64,000 bases of DNA from an uncultured Fibrobacter sp. (GTDB lineage Bacteria; Fibrobacterota; Fibrobacteria; Fibrobacterales; Fibrobacteraceae). Below the pieces are notes generated by a model. It was not told where the DNA came from. It ran no database searches and saw nothing but the letters and a program-made list of their open reading frames with translations. Both the position numbers and the translations under genes were made by a program. The stretch covers positions 119,727 to 183,726 of the forward strand of contig OMSO01000001.1 in assembly GCA_900313675.1 (NCBI GenBank), read 5' to 3'. Positions 1 to 7,694 of the stretch are shown in pieces; the stretch's first letter is position 1; the number at the start of each line of letters is the position of its first letter.

Positions 1-505
1 GAATGTAGGCAAGGCCTGCCACCTGAGTTTCGTAAGCGGGGTCCATGAAGCTGGACACGGCCTTCTTTACCTCATCACCGTTCTCGTCTTCGCTGTAGGC
101 ATAGCCTGCCATCATCTGTGTTTCGAACCGGTTTCCGATGTAGGGCTTCAAAACCTCGGTCATGTTGAAGTCCAGCATGGACTCCCAGAACAGTCTGTCT
201 GCCGACTTGCGCTTGCCTAGACCTTTGGTCCAGGTTTGTCCCAAATCGATATCTATCAAGTTGCGCCAGTTGGCCACCTTCCACTTTCCCTGCACGTCGG
301 CATCGTAGGTAATGAGCCAGTTGTAATTGGATGTCCCGTCCTGCTGCCAATTGTTGTAGCTATAGAAATTGTACCTGACAGCAGCCACCACGTCAGCGGT
401 CCAGTTTTCGGGCAAAGCTCCTTCGAACATGCCACCTTCGGCATGAGCGGTTGTTGCAGATGTCAAGGCAGCAAGGCCAAACAGAATCAATGATTTCAGT
501 TTCAT
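1..505 (-). CDS. DUF3078-like outer-membrane beta-barrel protein, C-terminus outside window
   Basis: Open reading frame entering from the left edge; its ATG is at 505, preceded by an AGAGGA ribosome site. The first 22 residues form a signal peptide (MKLKSLILFGLAAL... ending AHA). The mature part has alternating aromatic and polar residues (YNFYSYNNWQQDG, YDADVQGKWKVANWRN, then a K-S-A-D-R-L-F-W segment and F-E-T-Q-M-M-A-G-Y). This resembles the DUF3078 barrel family of Bacteroidetes-Fibrobacteres, in which paired strands follow a W-x-N-x-x-D pattern. The reading frame has no stop before base 1, so at least 168 codons are present and the C-terminal part is missing. Role: probably an integral outer-membrane protein; substrate unknown. 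The barrel call is firmer than the family name. Confidence 0.7.
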   Translation of the reverse strand, partial: MKLKSLILFGLAALTSATTAHAEGGMFEGALPENWTADVVAAVRYNFYSYNNWQQDGTSNYNWLITYDADVQGKWKVANWRNLIDIDLGQTWTKGLGKRKSADRLFWESMLDFNMTEVLKPYIGNRFETQMMAGYAYSEDENGDEVKKAVSSFMDPAYETQVAGLAYI

Positions 506-576
506 AGTTTTCCTCTCTATAGCACCAAAGATAGAATATTTGCGCCGAAATGCAACGGCTTTGCTATTATTGTGAC

Positions 577-1104
577 ATGTTTAACGGAAGTTCAATTAAG
601 CAGATTGCGCTTTTGCTTGCCCTGCTTGCGAGCCTTTCTTTTGGGGAACCCTCGCCTTCAAGCAGTCCTATACGCGTTGCAGCAGGGGCCTCCGTCGGCA
701 GGCTGACTCCCGTTATGGCGACCTTCGGCCTTGGCTACCGAAATGCCATCCTATACGTGGAAGGCATGGGAGTCCACAAAAACGACAATGACTTCTGGTG
801 TGGCCTGCGGGGCGCTATCGCCTGGACCCTATTTTGGGGCAAGCCTTTCAGTTTGGACCTGGGAGCAAGCGGCGGCTACGAATATGCTCGGTCACCCAAC
901 AGGGTGCACCAGGCACTGAACAAGGCGAATGACCTTACGGTGGTTTTCCCGTACAACTACAAGGAATCCCTTGACATCGGTGTAGAAATCCGGGCTCACC
1001 TTTACGGTTTTTACAGCCAGGTGGGCTACCCCCTCCATCATTTCCGCAAGCACGACGCCCCTACCCTCACCTGGAGGATGGGCTATATGGTTCATCTACT
1101 TTAG
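577..1104 (+). CDS. Small secreted or outer-membrane barrel protein, unknown function
   Basis: 175 codons starting at ATG 577. An in-frame ATG at 550 exists, but it lies upstream of a -10-like TATTAT (565-570) and would put nine polar residues before the signal peptide. The 577 start gives MFNGSSIKQIALLLALLASLSFG, a normal signal peptide. The mature protein has amphipathic stretches of 8-12 residues (VGRLTPVMATFGLGYRNA, FSLDLGASGGYEYA, DIGVEIRAHLYGFYSQVGY, LTWRMGYMVHLL) and ends in a hydrophobic strand, as an outer-membrane barrel would. I recognise no family. It is transcribed divergently from the 505 gene across a 71-bp gap and in the same direction as radA. Confidence 0.6.
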   Translation: MFNGSSIKQIALLLALLASLSFGEPSPSSSPIRVAAGASVGRLTPVMATFGLGYRNAILYVEGMGVHKNDNDFWCGLRGAIAWTLFWGKPFSLDLGASGGYEYARSPNRVHQALNKANDLTVVFPYNYKESLDIGVEIRAHLYGFYSQVGYPLHHFRKHDAPTLTWRMGYMVHLL

Positions 1105-1166
1105 GGCATAACAGCACTGACTAGCCTTTTTTAAAACAGATGCATTTTTGTACACTATTTTTCAAG

Positions 1167-1200
1167 ATGTCATGTTTTGACACGGCATTTTAGTTATATT
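1167..1200 (+). promoter_or_regulatory. radA promoter with TGTCA-N5-TGACA operator
   Basis: Palindromic half-sites TGTCA at 1168-1172 and TGACA at 1178-1182 are separated by 5 bp. A TATATT -10 box follows at 1195-1200, leaving 12 bp between the operator and the -10 and 7 bp between the -10 and ATG 1208. The operator covers the expected -35 position. The same arrangement is found before the HIRAN gene at 23553-23585. Confidence 0.6.
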
Positions 1201-1207
1201 AGTGCAC

Positions 1208-2602
1208 ATGGTAGCAGTAGTCAAAAACAAGTCTAAAAAAGAGCTGGTGTACCTTTGCACCGAATGCGGCAATACCACTCCCAAGTGGGCGGGCAAGTGC
1301 CCATTCTGCGGAGCCTGGAGCACCCTGAAAGAACATTCCGTCGAAATCACGCCGGAGGGCGTCCGTTCTGGCCGGGGGCTAGGTGGGCCCGTACATCAGG
1401 TGGTGGCCCTGAAAGATGTGGCCGCCGAAGACACCCGGCGGCTCAGTACCGCCAACAGCGAGCTGGACCGGGTCCTGGGGGGCGGTTTTGCTCCCGGCTC
1501 CCTGGTGCTTATCGGCGGCGACCCGGGCATCGGAAAGTCCACGCTGGTGCTTTCCACCCTGGCGGTGATGAACGCCGCCGGAGTCAAGAGCCTGTATGTG
1601 AGCGGCGAAGAGAGCGCCGTCCAGGTGAAGCTCCGGAGCGAACGGCTGAACGTGGCCGGTAGCGACATGCTTTTGCTGTGCGAGACCAGCCTAGAAAAAA
1701 TCCTGGACGAGGCCCAAAAGGTCAAGCCCCAGATTCTGGTCATCGACTCCATCCAAACGGTCTACAAGCAGGACCTTTCCGGCACGCCGGGCTCCATGTC
1801 CCAGCTCCGGGAATGCACCCTGGACCTGATGGTTTTTGCCAAGAACACGGGCTGCATTACCGTGCTCATCGGGCACGTGACCAAGGACGGCCAGATTGCA
1901 GGCCCCCGCATCCTGGAGCACATGGTAGATACGGTCATCTACTTCGAGGGCGACCGGAATCACCAGTACCGCATTATCCGCTCCATCAAGAACCGCTTTG
2001 GCGCCACCGACGAAATCGGCGTGCTGGAAATGACGGGCCACGGCCTCACTCCCGTGCTGAACCCGAGCCTCGTGTTCCTGCAGCAGGGCACACCCCCTAC
2101 CCCAGGCAACGTGGTGTGCTGTACCATGGAAGGTACCCGGGCCATGCTTTTCGAGACACAGGCCCTTGTGAGCCAGACCAGTTTTGCCGTACCCCAGCGG
2201 GTGGCGGCGGGCATCGATCCCAAGCGGCTCACCATCATCCTCGCCCTGCTAGAGAAATTCGGCGGCATTTCCATCGGGGCCTCCGACGTGTTTGCCAGCA
2301 TCGCGGGCGGCATGAAGGTGAACGACACTTCTTCGGACTTGGCCCTCGCCCTCGCCATCGTGAGTAACCATCTGGGAATTCCCGTGCCGAGGCAGACCAT
2401 CGCCATGGGAGAACTAGGGCTTTCCGGCGAAATCCGCAGCGTCCACCTTCTGGAGCAGCGGCTGAAAGAGGCCAAACGACTGGGGATGAACCAGGCCCTG
2501 ATTCCCGGAAACGGAAAACTCCCCGAAAGCATTCAGGGAGTTGAAATCGTGAAAGTCAGCACCATCGCCGACGCCGTCAAGTGGGTTATGGACCGCAAGT
2601 AA
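1208..2602 (+). CDS. radA: DNA repair and recombination protein RadA (Sms)
   Basis: RadA is a RecA-like ATPase and branch-migration helicase that processes recombination intermediates in the cytoplasm. All family features are visible in 464 residues: an N-terminal zinc finger with C17, C20, C31 and C34 (CTEC...CPFC), a Walker A motif GGDPGIGKST near residue 102, a Walker B-like ILVIDSIQT, the diagnostic KNRFG motif near residue 262, and a C-terminal Lon-protease-like domain (GGMKVNDTSSDLALALAI). A GTG at 1202 is in frame, but ATG 1208 sits 7 nt after the TATATT box and is preferred, implying a leaderless mRNA. It faces the dCMP deaminase-like gene across 18 bp. The promoter carries a palindrome shared with the HIRAN gene. 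Confidence 0.97.
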   Translation: MVAVVKNKSKKELVYLCTECGNTTPKWAGKCPFCGAWSTLKEHSVEITPEGVRSGRGLGGPVHQVVALKDVAAEDTRRLSTANSELDRVLGGGFAPGSLVLIGGDPGIGKSTLVLSTLAVMNAAGVKSLYVSGEESAVQVKLRSERLNVAGSDMLLLCETSLEKILDEAQKVKPQILVIDSIQTVYKQDLSGTPGSMSQLRECTLDLMVFAKNTGCITVLIGHVTKDGQIAGPRILEHMVDTVIYFEGDRNHQYRIIRSIKNRFGATDEIGVLEMTGHGLTPVLNPSLVFLQQGTPPTPGNVVCCTMEGTRAMLFETQALVSQTSFAVPQRVAAGIDPKRLTIILALLEKFGGISIGASDVFASIAGGMKVNDTSSDLALALAIVSNHLGIPVPRQTIAMGELGLSGEIRSVHLLEQRLKEAKRLGMNQALIPGNGKLPESIQGVEIVKVSTIADAVKWVMDRK

Positions 2603-2620
2603 CGGCACCGTTACGCGGGT

Positions 2621-3181
2621 CTATTCCTTCGGCTTAGAGACCACAGGGCGCAGGCGCTTGCCGCAGAGGGTCACCACGATGCCCGCCTGGGCGAACATGT
2701 AGTAGGCCGTGTCGCGGCTGTTGTTCAGCGTAGACTTTGGGTCGTAATCGTCCTTGGTCACGAACACCTCGGCCACGCCCGAAAGGCTCACATCCAGGGC
2801 GCAGCGCTCACAGGGGAAGCCAATCACGTACAGCTTGGAGCCAGGGGGAACTTTCCCGCGGGCGTAATGCAGGGCATTGATTTCGGCATGAACCATGAAG
2901 GGGTACTTGTTGGCCTCGAACTCGTGATGGCTCAGCAGTTCGCCGGAATCCGCATCCAGAATGTCGTAGGCCAGTTTCTGCTTTTCGCGGGTGTAGGGCA
3001 CCGTCTCATCGTCAAAGCCCGCCGGGGCCCCGTTGTAGCCGGTACTGATAACGCGACCCTCGGCAGAGACGAGTACCGCCCCCATCTGGGTGTTCTGATC
3101 CTTGGAGAGGCGCGCCTGGGCGCACATCATCTGGGTATATACTTCGTCACGAAGCTTGCTGCGTGTAGAGGAATTGTTCAT
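2621..3181 (-). CDS. dCMP/cytidine deaminase family zinc enzyme
   Basis: 186 residues with the zinc-dependent deaminase signature: HAE at 98-100 (proton-shuttle glutamate) and PCERC at 123-127 (zinc cysteines). The N-terminal segment TQMGAVLVSAEGRVISTGYNGAPAG matches ComEB-type dCMP deaminases, which make dUMP for thymidylate synthesis. The region between the N-terminal strand and HAE is longer than usual, with a Glu- and His-rich loop. The start at 3181 is supported by a -10-like TATATT (complement of 3189-3194) 7 nt upstream. Monocistronic; a heptad repeat array lies just behind its promoter. Substrate choice (dCMP or another deoxynucleotide) is inferred from the family. Confidence 0.88.
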   Translation of the reverse strand: MNNSSTRSKLRDEVYTQMMCAQARLSKDQNTQMGAVLVSAEGRVISTGYNGAPAGFDDETVPYTREKQKLAYDILDADSGELLSHHEFEANKYPFMVHAEINALHYARGKVPPGSKLYVIGFPCERCALDVSLSGVAEVFVTKDDYDPKSTLNNSRDTAYYMFAQAGIVVTLCGKRLRPVVSKPKE

Positions 3182-3203
3182 GGTAGGGAATATAGTTAAT
3201 AGA

Positions 3204-3252
3204 GATTAGGATTTAGGATCTAGGGGATAGGGATTAACTCATTACTAATCAC
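3204..3252. repeat. Degenerate 7-bp tandem repeat array (NNNTAGG type)
   Basis: Consecutive heptads read GATTAGG, ATTTAGG, ATCTAGG, GGATAGG, GATTAAC, TCATTAC, TAATCAC. The last four positions are mostly TAGG and the first three vary. The reverse complement belongs to the same family as the array at 59200-59269. It fills the gap between the unknown gene at 3278 and the deaminase promoter. Confidence 0.65.
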
Positions 3253-3277
3253 ACATTCCACATTTGTCTCAGTTTGC

Positions 3278-4399
3278 CTACTTCTCGGCGTTATCAAACC
3301 CTTCGGCCTCTTCGGGTTCTTCTACCGTCCAGTCGCGAATCCTTTGCGCCAGGGCCTTCTGGCCGTCTTTTTCCAGGGCGTCGGAAATTTCGTTCAGGTC
3401 CTGGGCGTCCTGCACGGTAAGTTCCTTCTCGAACATGTCCAGGTATTCTTCCAGCACGGTGTAGGCCTTCAGGCTCACCAGCAGCTGCATAAAGTCCATC
3501 TCCAGGCCGTTCCCGCTGCGGAAGCGGGCGTATTCCTGCAAAAGACTTGTGGCCTCCTGTGCCGACACGAACGCGCAGAGGCGGCCCAGGTTCACCACCT
3601 TCGGGAACTTCTCGTACAGGGCGTGGGCCATCTTGATGCAGTCGGACTTGCGGCCTTCCCTGTCGGCGATGGCCGCCTGCAAATCCAGATAGGCCTCCTC
3701 GTCTTCGGCGCCGGGATTCCGCACGTCGCCAAGCCACTGCTTGGACAGTTCCAGGTTCCCCGCCATAAACTGGGCGTTGGCGATATCGATTAGCGTGGCG
3801 TTGCTCTTGTCGGGATCCTTCAGCAGGGCTGCCTTGGCAAAAATGGTCGCATCCTTGATGGAATCCGCCATGTCGCAAATGGCATCCAGGATGTCTTCCC
3901 GGTTGCCCTGGTCCACTTCCGTCACGGCATCCAGAAGTTCTGCCAGCAGGGCCTGAGCCCGTTCCTTAGGCAAAAACTCTTCTACACTCAGGAAAACTAC
4001 CGAGCGACCCTCGCCCCCCACATGCCTTAGCGCAAGGTCATGGACCAGGTCCGCCACGTAATCCTTGTCGGTATACTGGGAGGCCAGTTCCACAAAGAAG
4101 GTTCCCGCATCGTAGAAGAGGGCATCCCAGCCTTCCTTCTCCTCGTCGGTGTCCGCCTTGAAGGCGATAAAGTCCGCCCGCAGGGTCCAGGCCAAAAGTT
4201 CCAGCTGTTCCCGAGGGTCCTTGAAGGTTTCGATGTCGTCGAGACCGTCCGCCAACATTTCGTACAAATCTTCGGGGCGGTTCAACAAACGGCTCTGGCC
4301 GTTCACCACCTGAACAAGATTTTCACGCAGGCGCTGTTCCCTGCTGCGGTTCGCCTGGGAAAGGGCCGCCGACTTAAAAACTTTTTTCTTCTTTGCCAT
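3278..4399 (-). CDS. Hypothetical 373-residue mostly helical protein
   Basis: No family recognised. The protein starts with a basic cluster (MAKKKKVFK) and is otherwise acidic and helix-rich, with repeated short helices (for example MADSIKDATIFAKAALL, DIANAQFMAGNLELSKQWLGD, DLQAAIADREGRKSDCIKMAHALYEKFP). These resemble divergent TPR or HEAT-like helical pairs. There is no signal peptide or membrane segment, so it is cytoplasmic. The start at 4399 has a -10-like TACATT 7 nt upstream. An alpha-solenoid adaptor is the best structural guess; no enzymatic motif is visible. Confidence 0.75.
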   Translation of the reverse strand: MAKKKKVFKSAALSQANRSREQRLRENLVQVVNGQSRLLNRPEDLYEMLADGLDDIETFKDPREQLELLAWTLRADFIAFKADTDEEKEGWDALFYDAGTFFVELASQYTDKDYVADLVHDLALRHVGGEGRSVVFLSVEEFLPKERAQALLAELLDAVTEVDQGNREDILDAICDMADSIKDATIFAKAALLKDPDKSNATLIDIANAQFMAGNLELSKQWLGDVRNPGAEDEEAYLDLQAAIADREGRKSDCIKMAHALYEKFPKVVNLGRLCAFVSAQEATSLLQEYARFRSGNGLEMDFMQLLVSLKAYTVLEEYLDMFEKELTVQDAQDLNEISDALEKDGQKALAQRIRDWTVEEPEEAEGFDNAEK

Positions 4400-4429
4400 G
4401 GGGACAAATGTAGCAAAGGTTTTACCATA

Positions 4430-4463
4430 AAGAAAGCCCTCCCGCCAGGTTACTGCGAGAGGG
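4430..4463 (-). terminator. Rho-independent terminator (minus strand)
   Basis: Stem 4437-4445 pairs with 4455-4463 over 9 bp including one G-U pair (CCCTCTCGC with GCGGGAGGG on the minus strand). The stem is followed on that strand by CTTTCTTT. It ends the short unit starting near 4650. Confidence 0.65.
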
Positions 4464-4507
4464 TTTCACCCTAAATACGCAAGGGGCGGGTTTAAACCGC
4501 AATCCCT

Positions 4508-4627
4508 TCAAAAACCGGGAACTATACCATATAAGAAACGAGAGCCAAAACGACGCCGGAAAAAGCCAGCATAAAATTCGTCATGAAACGATTGGTGGCG
4601 AGGTCTTTCATTATCTTATCCTTCATG
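4508..4627 (-). CDS. Short ORF (39 aa) in its own transcription unit; possibly frameshifted small membrane protein
   Basis: ATG at 4627 is preceded by AAAGGAACC and, further up, a TATATATA -10-like box; a strong terminator follows at 4463-4430. The reading frame gives MKDKIMKDLATNRFMTNFMLAFF, then a basic tail of low plausibility. After the run of six T at about 4560-4565, the +1 frame reads SGVVLALVSYMV and stops at once. Joining the frames, as a five-T run would, gives a 34-residue protein with one good transmembrane helix. Either the homopolymer carries an indel, or the transcript is a small RNA, or the 39-residue version is real. The transcription unit itself is better supported than the protein. 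Confidence 0.35.
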
Positions 4628-4681
4628 GCTAGGGTTCCTTTGTACCACAAAGTTATATATAAAGGACCAAAAATCAAAGTA

Positions 4682-4706
4682 ACGAAAATCACATTGCGAT
4701 TTTCGT
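4682..4706. promoter_or_regulatory. Perfect 9-bp inverted repeat in intergenic region
   Basis: ACGAAAATC at 4682-4690 and GATTTTCGT at 4698-4706 are separated by 7 bp. It lies between the divergent units that start near 4650 (minus) and 4770 (plus), so it could be an operator for either one. No T-tract follows, so it is not a terminator. Confidence 0.4.
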
Positions 4707-4764
4707 CACACTAACAGAAGTTTACAAAAGAGACCTTCCCTAACGCCCCGACAACGCAAATTTG

Positions 4765-4827
4765 TATATTACCTCCTGTCCTAGCATAAAGCAGGGACTT
4801 TTCGGTTTAGGAACCTAAGCCCTTTTT
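4765..4827 (+). promoter_or_regulatory. Promoter plus terminator-like leader (attenuator or small RNA)
   Basis: A TATATT -10 box at 4765-4770 would start RNA near 4777. A hairpin then forms from GGG 4794-4796, CTT 4798-4800 and GGTT 4804-4807 with AACC 4812-4815, AAG 4817-4819 and CCC 4820-4822, and is followed by TTTTT. An alternative pairing, GTCC 4778-4781 with GGAC 4795-4798, would exclude the terminator stem. The gene at 4854 begins 27 nt after the T-run, so this is either an attenuated leader or an independent RNA of about 50 nt. Confidence 0.45.
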
Positions 4828-4853
4828 CATATCCACATAAAATAACTTGGCAT

Positions 4854-5423
4854 ATGAACAAGGGGCACCTAGACTCCCTGTCCAGCAAACCACTGACAGC
4901 AGAAGAAAAACTGCACCTCGCTAAACAGCGATGCGTTTACAGCGAGTACGAACTACCAATCAACAAAAACAAACAAAACAGGCATATTTTAGGGAGCAAG
5001 GAGTTCACTTACTTTGACTCAAAATCAAAAAAAGACGGAAAGGCAGGTTATTCCTTCTTTTTCCCAGATTTCAACATTCTTGAAGTCTTGCCAAATCTGA
5101 TAGGAACCGGCATACAAGAATTTGAAAATGGACACATCAGAAGTGAACTTGTCAAATGCTCATGCAATATTGGACTTGGCGGTCGAGACGCTCTAGTTGT
5201 TACTGACGTCCTATCCATACGATACTCATCCACAGGAATCCACGCGTTTCCCGTTCATCCGAACGTATATGACGACGCCATAAAGGCATTAAAAAAGAAA
5301 AACCGACAAGCCCGTTTTACGGCATCGCGCCGTAGCGTACTCATCGGTTTCATTCATAATATACAATCTTTTTTGGGAAAAATCAAGAAAATTTTCTACT
5401 TCTTTTCCCGGATGCGCTTGTAA
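4854..5423 (+). CDS. Orphan hypothetical protein, 189 aa
   Basis: No family recognised. The protein is basic and soluble (no signal peptide), with a central segment rich in Gly and beta-formers (IRSELVKCSCNIGLGGRDALVVTDVLSIRYSSTGIHAFPVHP) and a basic, aromatic C-terminus (KKIFYFFSRMRL). The gene is more AT-rich than its neighbours, and its 3' end overlaps the convergent TPR gene by 28 bp; both suggest recent arrival. It sits behind the terminator-like leader at 4765-4827. The start is ATG 4854 after TTGGCAT, with no good ribosome site. Function unknown. Confidence 0.6.
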   Translation: MNKGHLDSLSSKPLTAEEKLHLAKQRCVYSEYELPINKNKQNRHILGSKEFTYFDSKSKKDGKAGYSFFFPDFNILEVLPNLIGTGIQEFENGHIRSELVKCSCNIGLGGRDALVVTDVLSIRYSSTGIHAFPVHPNVYDDAIKALKKKNRQARFTASRRSVLIGFIHNIQSFLGKIKKIFYFFSRMRL

Positions 5424-6409
5424 AGGCTTTCGGCCTTTTCGGTATCGCCGGCGTTGGAATACACGTGGCCCACGTTCTCGGCGCCGATACGACCCTGGGA
5501 ATTTCCGGCAAGCCAGGCCTTCATGTAGCATTCGAAGGCTTCGTCGTATCGTTTCTGGCTAAAGTAAATCTGTCCCAAATCCAGGTTCAGGTCGCCCTTG
5601 CCCTTCTTGTGGCGGAGTCCCTCTTCCAAGGTGAAAATCGCCATCCAGGGGGAATTGTTCTGCACATACATCTGGGCCAGGTAGCGCCTGGCAGAAACGT
5701 TTTCTGGGTCCATCAGCAGACCGTTTTCCATTTCGTTCAGGGAAAGCCTGGTGGAATCCATGCTGCGGTAGTAGTAGGCCAGCGTAAAGTGGACATCGGC
5801 CCCGGCGGTGGCGGTCATCTGCAGAGCGTTCTGCAGGGTCTTGATGGCGTATTCGTAATCGCCCAACTTCTCGTAGACTTCGGCAAGGCCGTACCAGGCG
5901 TCCATGCGGTCGGGATTCAGGGCCAGCGCCCGCTCGAAGTTCTTCTGGGCCAAAGTCCAGTCGCGCCCCTTCAGGTAGCATTCCGCCAGGGCAAAGTGCA
6001 CGTGGTCCGATTCCACCCCAAGTTCAATGGCCCGGTTATAAGACGCGATGGCCTCCCCCACGTCTCCACTCAGGTAATAGAGGTCCCCCATGAGCATCCA
6101 GGCCTTCTCGAAGGTGGGCAGCAGTTCCACGGTGCGCTTGTAGGCCACCAGGGCCACCTGCTTGCGGTCCAGTTGGACCATGGCGTTCCCTAAATTGAAC
6201 CAGGCGAAGGGTTCGTAACGGCCCTCGTCGATAGCGGCACGGTACAGCGGCACCGCCTCCTTGAATTTTCCCTGGTCGTAAAGCTCGTTTGCCTTGAAAA
6301 AGTAATCCTCGGCCGCGTGAGAAAAGGCAGGGAGAAGAAACAACAATAGCAACGAGGTCGCGAGCAAGCTCGCTTTGAGCACGCTTCGCTTTGAGGTTTG
6401 GGCAATCAT
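5396..6409 (-). CDS. Periplasmic TPR protein of the TonB2-type operon
   Basis: 337 residues from ATG 6409. The frame extends upstream, but the extra 44 residues are encoded by repeat sequence and precede the natural signal peptide MIAQTSKRSVLKASLLATSLLLL...FSHA. The mature protein is a chain of about eight tetratricopeptide repeats (for example EAVPLYRAAIDEGRYEPFAWFNLGNAM, AIASYNRAIELG, AQKNFERALALNPDRMDAWYGLA). It is the last gene of the operon, 76 bp after tonB. In Vibrio TonB2 clusters the gene after tonB2 also encodes a TPR protein thought to assist TonB-dependent transport. Periplasmic location is inferred from the signal peptide. Confidence 0.85.
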   Translation of the reverse strand: MIAQTSKRSVLKASLLATSLLLLFLLPAFSHAAEDYFFKANELYDQGKFKEAVPLYRAAIDEGRYEPFAWFNLGNAMVQLDRKQVALVAYKRTVELLPTFEKAWMLMGDLYYLSGDVGEAIASYNRAIELGVESDHVHFALAECYLKGRDWTLAQKNFERALALNPDRMDAWYGLAEVYEKLGDYEYAIKTLQNALQMTATAGADVHFTLAYYYRSMDSTRLSLNEMENGLLMDPENVSARRYLAQMYVQNNSPWMAIFTLEEGLRHKKGKGDLNLDLGQIYFSQKRYDEAFECYMKAWLAGNSQGRIGAENVGHVYSNAGDTEKAESLYKRIREKK

Positions 6410-6430
6410 AATCGCAGCTTCGCTGTCTAA

Positions 6431-6467
6431 CTTTTGCTCAGAGCCTTGCCTAAGCAAGGCGACCTCA
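6431..6467. repeat. Palindromic intergenic repeat, copy A
   Basis: The unit CTTTTGCTCAGAGCCTTGC, then a spacer CTAA, then GCAAGGCGACCTCA. GCCTTGC and GCAAGGC form a perfect 7-bp stem. Copy B at 7217-7251 has the same flanks in the same orientation but a 2-base loop. This copy lies between tonB and the TPR gene. Confidence 0.7.
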
Positions 6468-6489
6468 CACCTCGTACCTCGAACCTTAT
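6462..6489. repeat. 7-bp tandem repeat array (ACCTCNN type)
   Basis: Heptads ACCTCAC, ACCTCGT, ACCTCGA, ACCTTAT directly follow palindromic repeat copy A and run into the tonB stop codon (6486-6488). The reverse complement, NNGAGGT, recurs at 7133-7169 and 48200-48220. Confidence 0.55.
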
Positions 6490-7127
6490 TTGACAAAGCG
6501 GAACTCCTTCGTGGCCTTTTGCGCCACAGGGTAACCGCCAAGTTTAGCGGGAGAGAATTTCCATTGACGCACGGCCTTCAGGGCTTCAGTATCGAAGCCG
6601 TAACCTGCAGGGTCCTGGCTCATGATACTTGCCTGGGCCACGTCCCCGTAGACGTCGATGACGATATAGACCTTCACGTAGCCCGAAAGGCCAAGCTTTT
6701 TCGCTTTCTCCGGGAAAGCGGGCTGCACTTCTTTCAGGGGCTGTGCCTGTTCATCCACCTCGCCTGCCTCATAGACCACGTTTTCCATGGAGCCCGTGCC
6801 AACGGCCACGCCGTCTCCTGCGGCACCGCGTGCCAAGGACAAGTCCATCTGGAAATTCTGGCTGCGGGAGACTCCCATGTTAGAGGAAATCTTGAAGGGG
6901 TTGGGGTTCACGATGGTGCGGATGACCTTCTGTTTTACCTCCGGCTTTTTCTCGCTCACCAGGACTTCTACCTCGGTGACGGTTTCCAGCTGCTTTTCCG
7001 CCTTGGCACCCTTGTCAAAAAAGAGGGCGTTCAGCACCGGCACCGCAAGGAAAAACACCGCGCTCACCACGAAGGAGAGCACGAATGCTACCGGGAACCG
7101 GAGATATTTCGCGAGAAAGTCAAGCAT
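6486..7127 (-). CDS. tonB: TonB energy transducer
   Basis: 213 residues: a short cytoplasmic N-terminus, one membrane anchor (PVAFVLSFVVSAVFFLAVPVLNALFF, residues about 11-36), a periplasmic spacer without the usual Pro-rich segment, and a C-terminal TonB domain (YPEKA-like FPEKAKKLGLSGYVKVYIVIDVYGDV...AVRQWKFSPA). It couples the ExbB-ExbD proton channel to TonB-dependent outer-membrane receptors. It lies 162 bp after exbD and 76 bp before the TPR gene; both gaps hold the same palindromic repeat. The compact spacer is typical of TonB2-class proteins, which need a TtpC-like partner, as is present here. Confidence 0.93.
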   Translation of the reverse strand: MLDFLAKYLRFPVAFVLSFVVSAVFFLAVPVLNALFFDKGAKAEKQLETVTEVEVLVSEKKPEVKQKVIRTIVNPNPFKISSNMGVSRSQNFQMDLSLARGAAGDGVAVGTGSMENVVYEAGEVDEQAQPLKEVQPAFPEKAKKLGLSGYVKVYIVIDVYGDVAQASIMSQDPAGYGFDTEALKAVRQWKFSPAKLGGYPVAQKATKEFRFVK

Positions 7128-7216
7128 AGGGGTGTGAGGTATGGGGTCGCTGCGCTTTGAGGTATGAGATAAAATTTGGTTCCCTAAGTTTCTAGTATTG
7201 CGCCCTTGGCGCCATT

Positions 7217-7251
7217 CTTTTGCTCAGAGCCTTGCTTGCAAGGCGACCTCA
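7217..7251. repeat. Palindromic intergenic repeat, copy B
   Basis: Same CTTTTGCTCAGAGCCTTGC ... GCAAGGCGACCTCA unit as 6431-6467 but with a TT loop. It lies in the 162-bp exbD-tonB gap. The rest of that gap holds short heptads (TGTGAGG TATGGGG at 7133-7146; TTTGAGG TATGAGA at 7156-7169) and no ORF. Confidence 0.7.
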
Positions 7252-7289
7252 TTACTCAAAGCGAGTGAAACGAGCGTGCTAATAACCTC

Positions 7290-7694
7290 TTATTCCTCCT
7301 TATTCGCCGAAATGGAAACCTTGCGGACCTTGGCCAGGTTGCATTCGTCCAGAATGTCCACCACCACGCCGTTGGGGGCATCCCGGTCGCTCACGATAAT
7401 CACCGGCCGGTCCGGAGATTCGGCCATCATCTGGCGAAGCACCGTATTGAGGGTGGAAAGGTTCACCTGGGTCTCGTTGATGTGAATTGTGCCCTGGCGG
7501 GTCACGCCAATCAAAATACTTTCCTTGGCCAAATCCTTCGCAGAACTTGCCTTGGGCTTGGTCACGTCCACGCCGGTCTCACGGGTGAACGTCGACGTCA
7601 CGATAAAGAAGATGAGCAGGATGAACACCATGTCCAGCATGGGGGACACGTCTATCTTTCCGCCTTCCTGCGATCTTTTACGGATAAAGCTCAT
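7290..7694 (-). CDS. exbD: ExbD/TolR biopolymer transport protein
   Basis: 134 residues with the ExbD layout: a short cytoplasmic N-terminus (KIDVSPMLDMVFILLIFFIVTSTF) whose membrane helix carries the conserved aspartate D19 that binds the proton, then a periplasmic domain (ESILIGVTRQGTIHINETQVN). It forms the proton channel with ExbB. The start codon overlaps the exbB stop as ATGA (7691-7694), indicating translational coupling. Confidence 0.95.
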   Translation of the reverse strand: MSFIRKRSQEGGKIDVSPMLDMVFILLIFFIVTSTFTRETGVDVTKPKASSAKDLAKESILIGVTRQGTIHINETQVNLSTLNTVLRQMMAESPDRPVIIVSDRDAPNGVVVDILDECNLAKVRKVSISANKEE

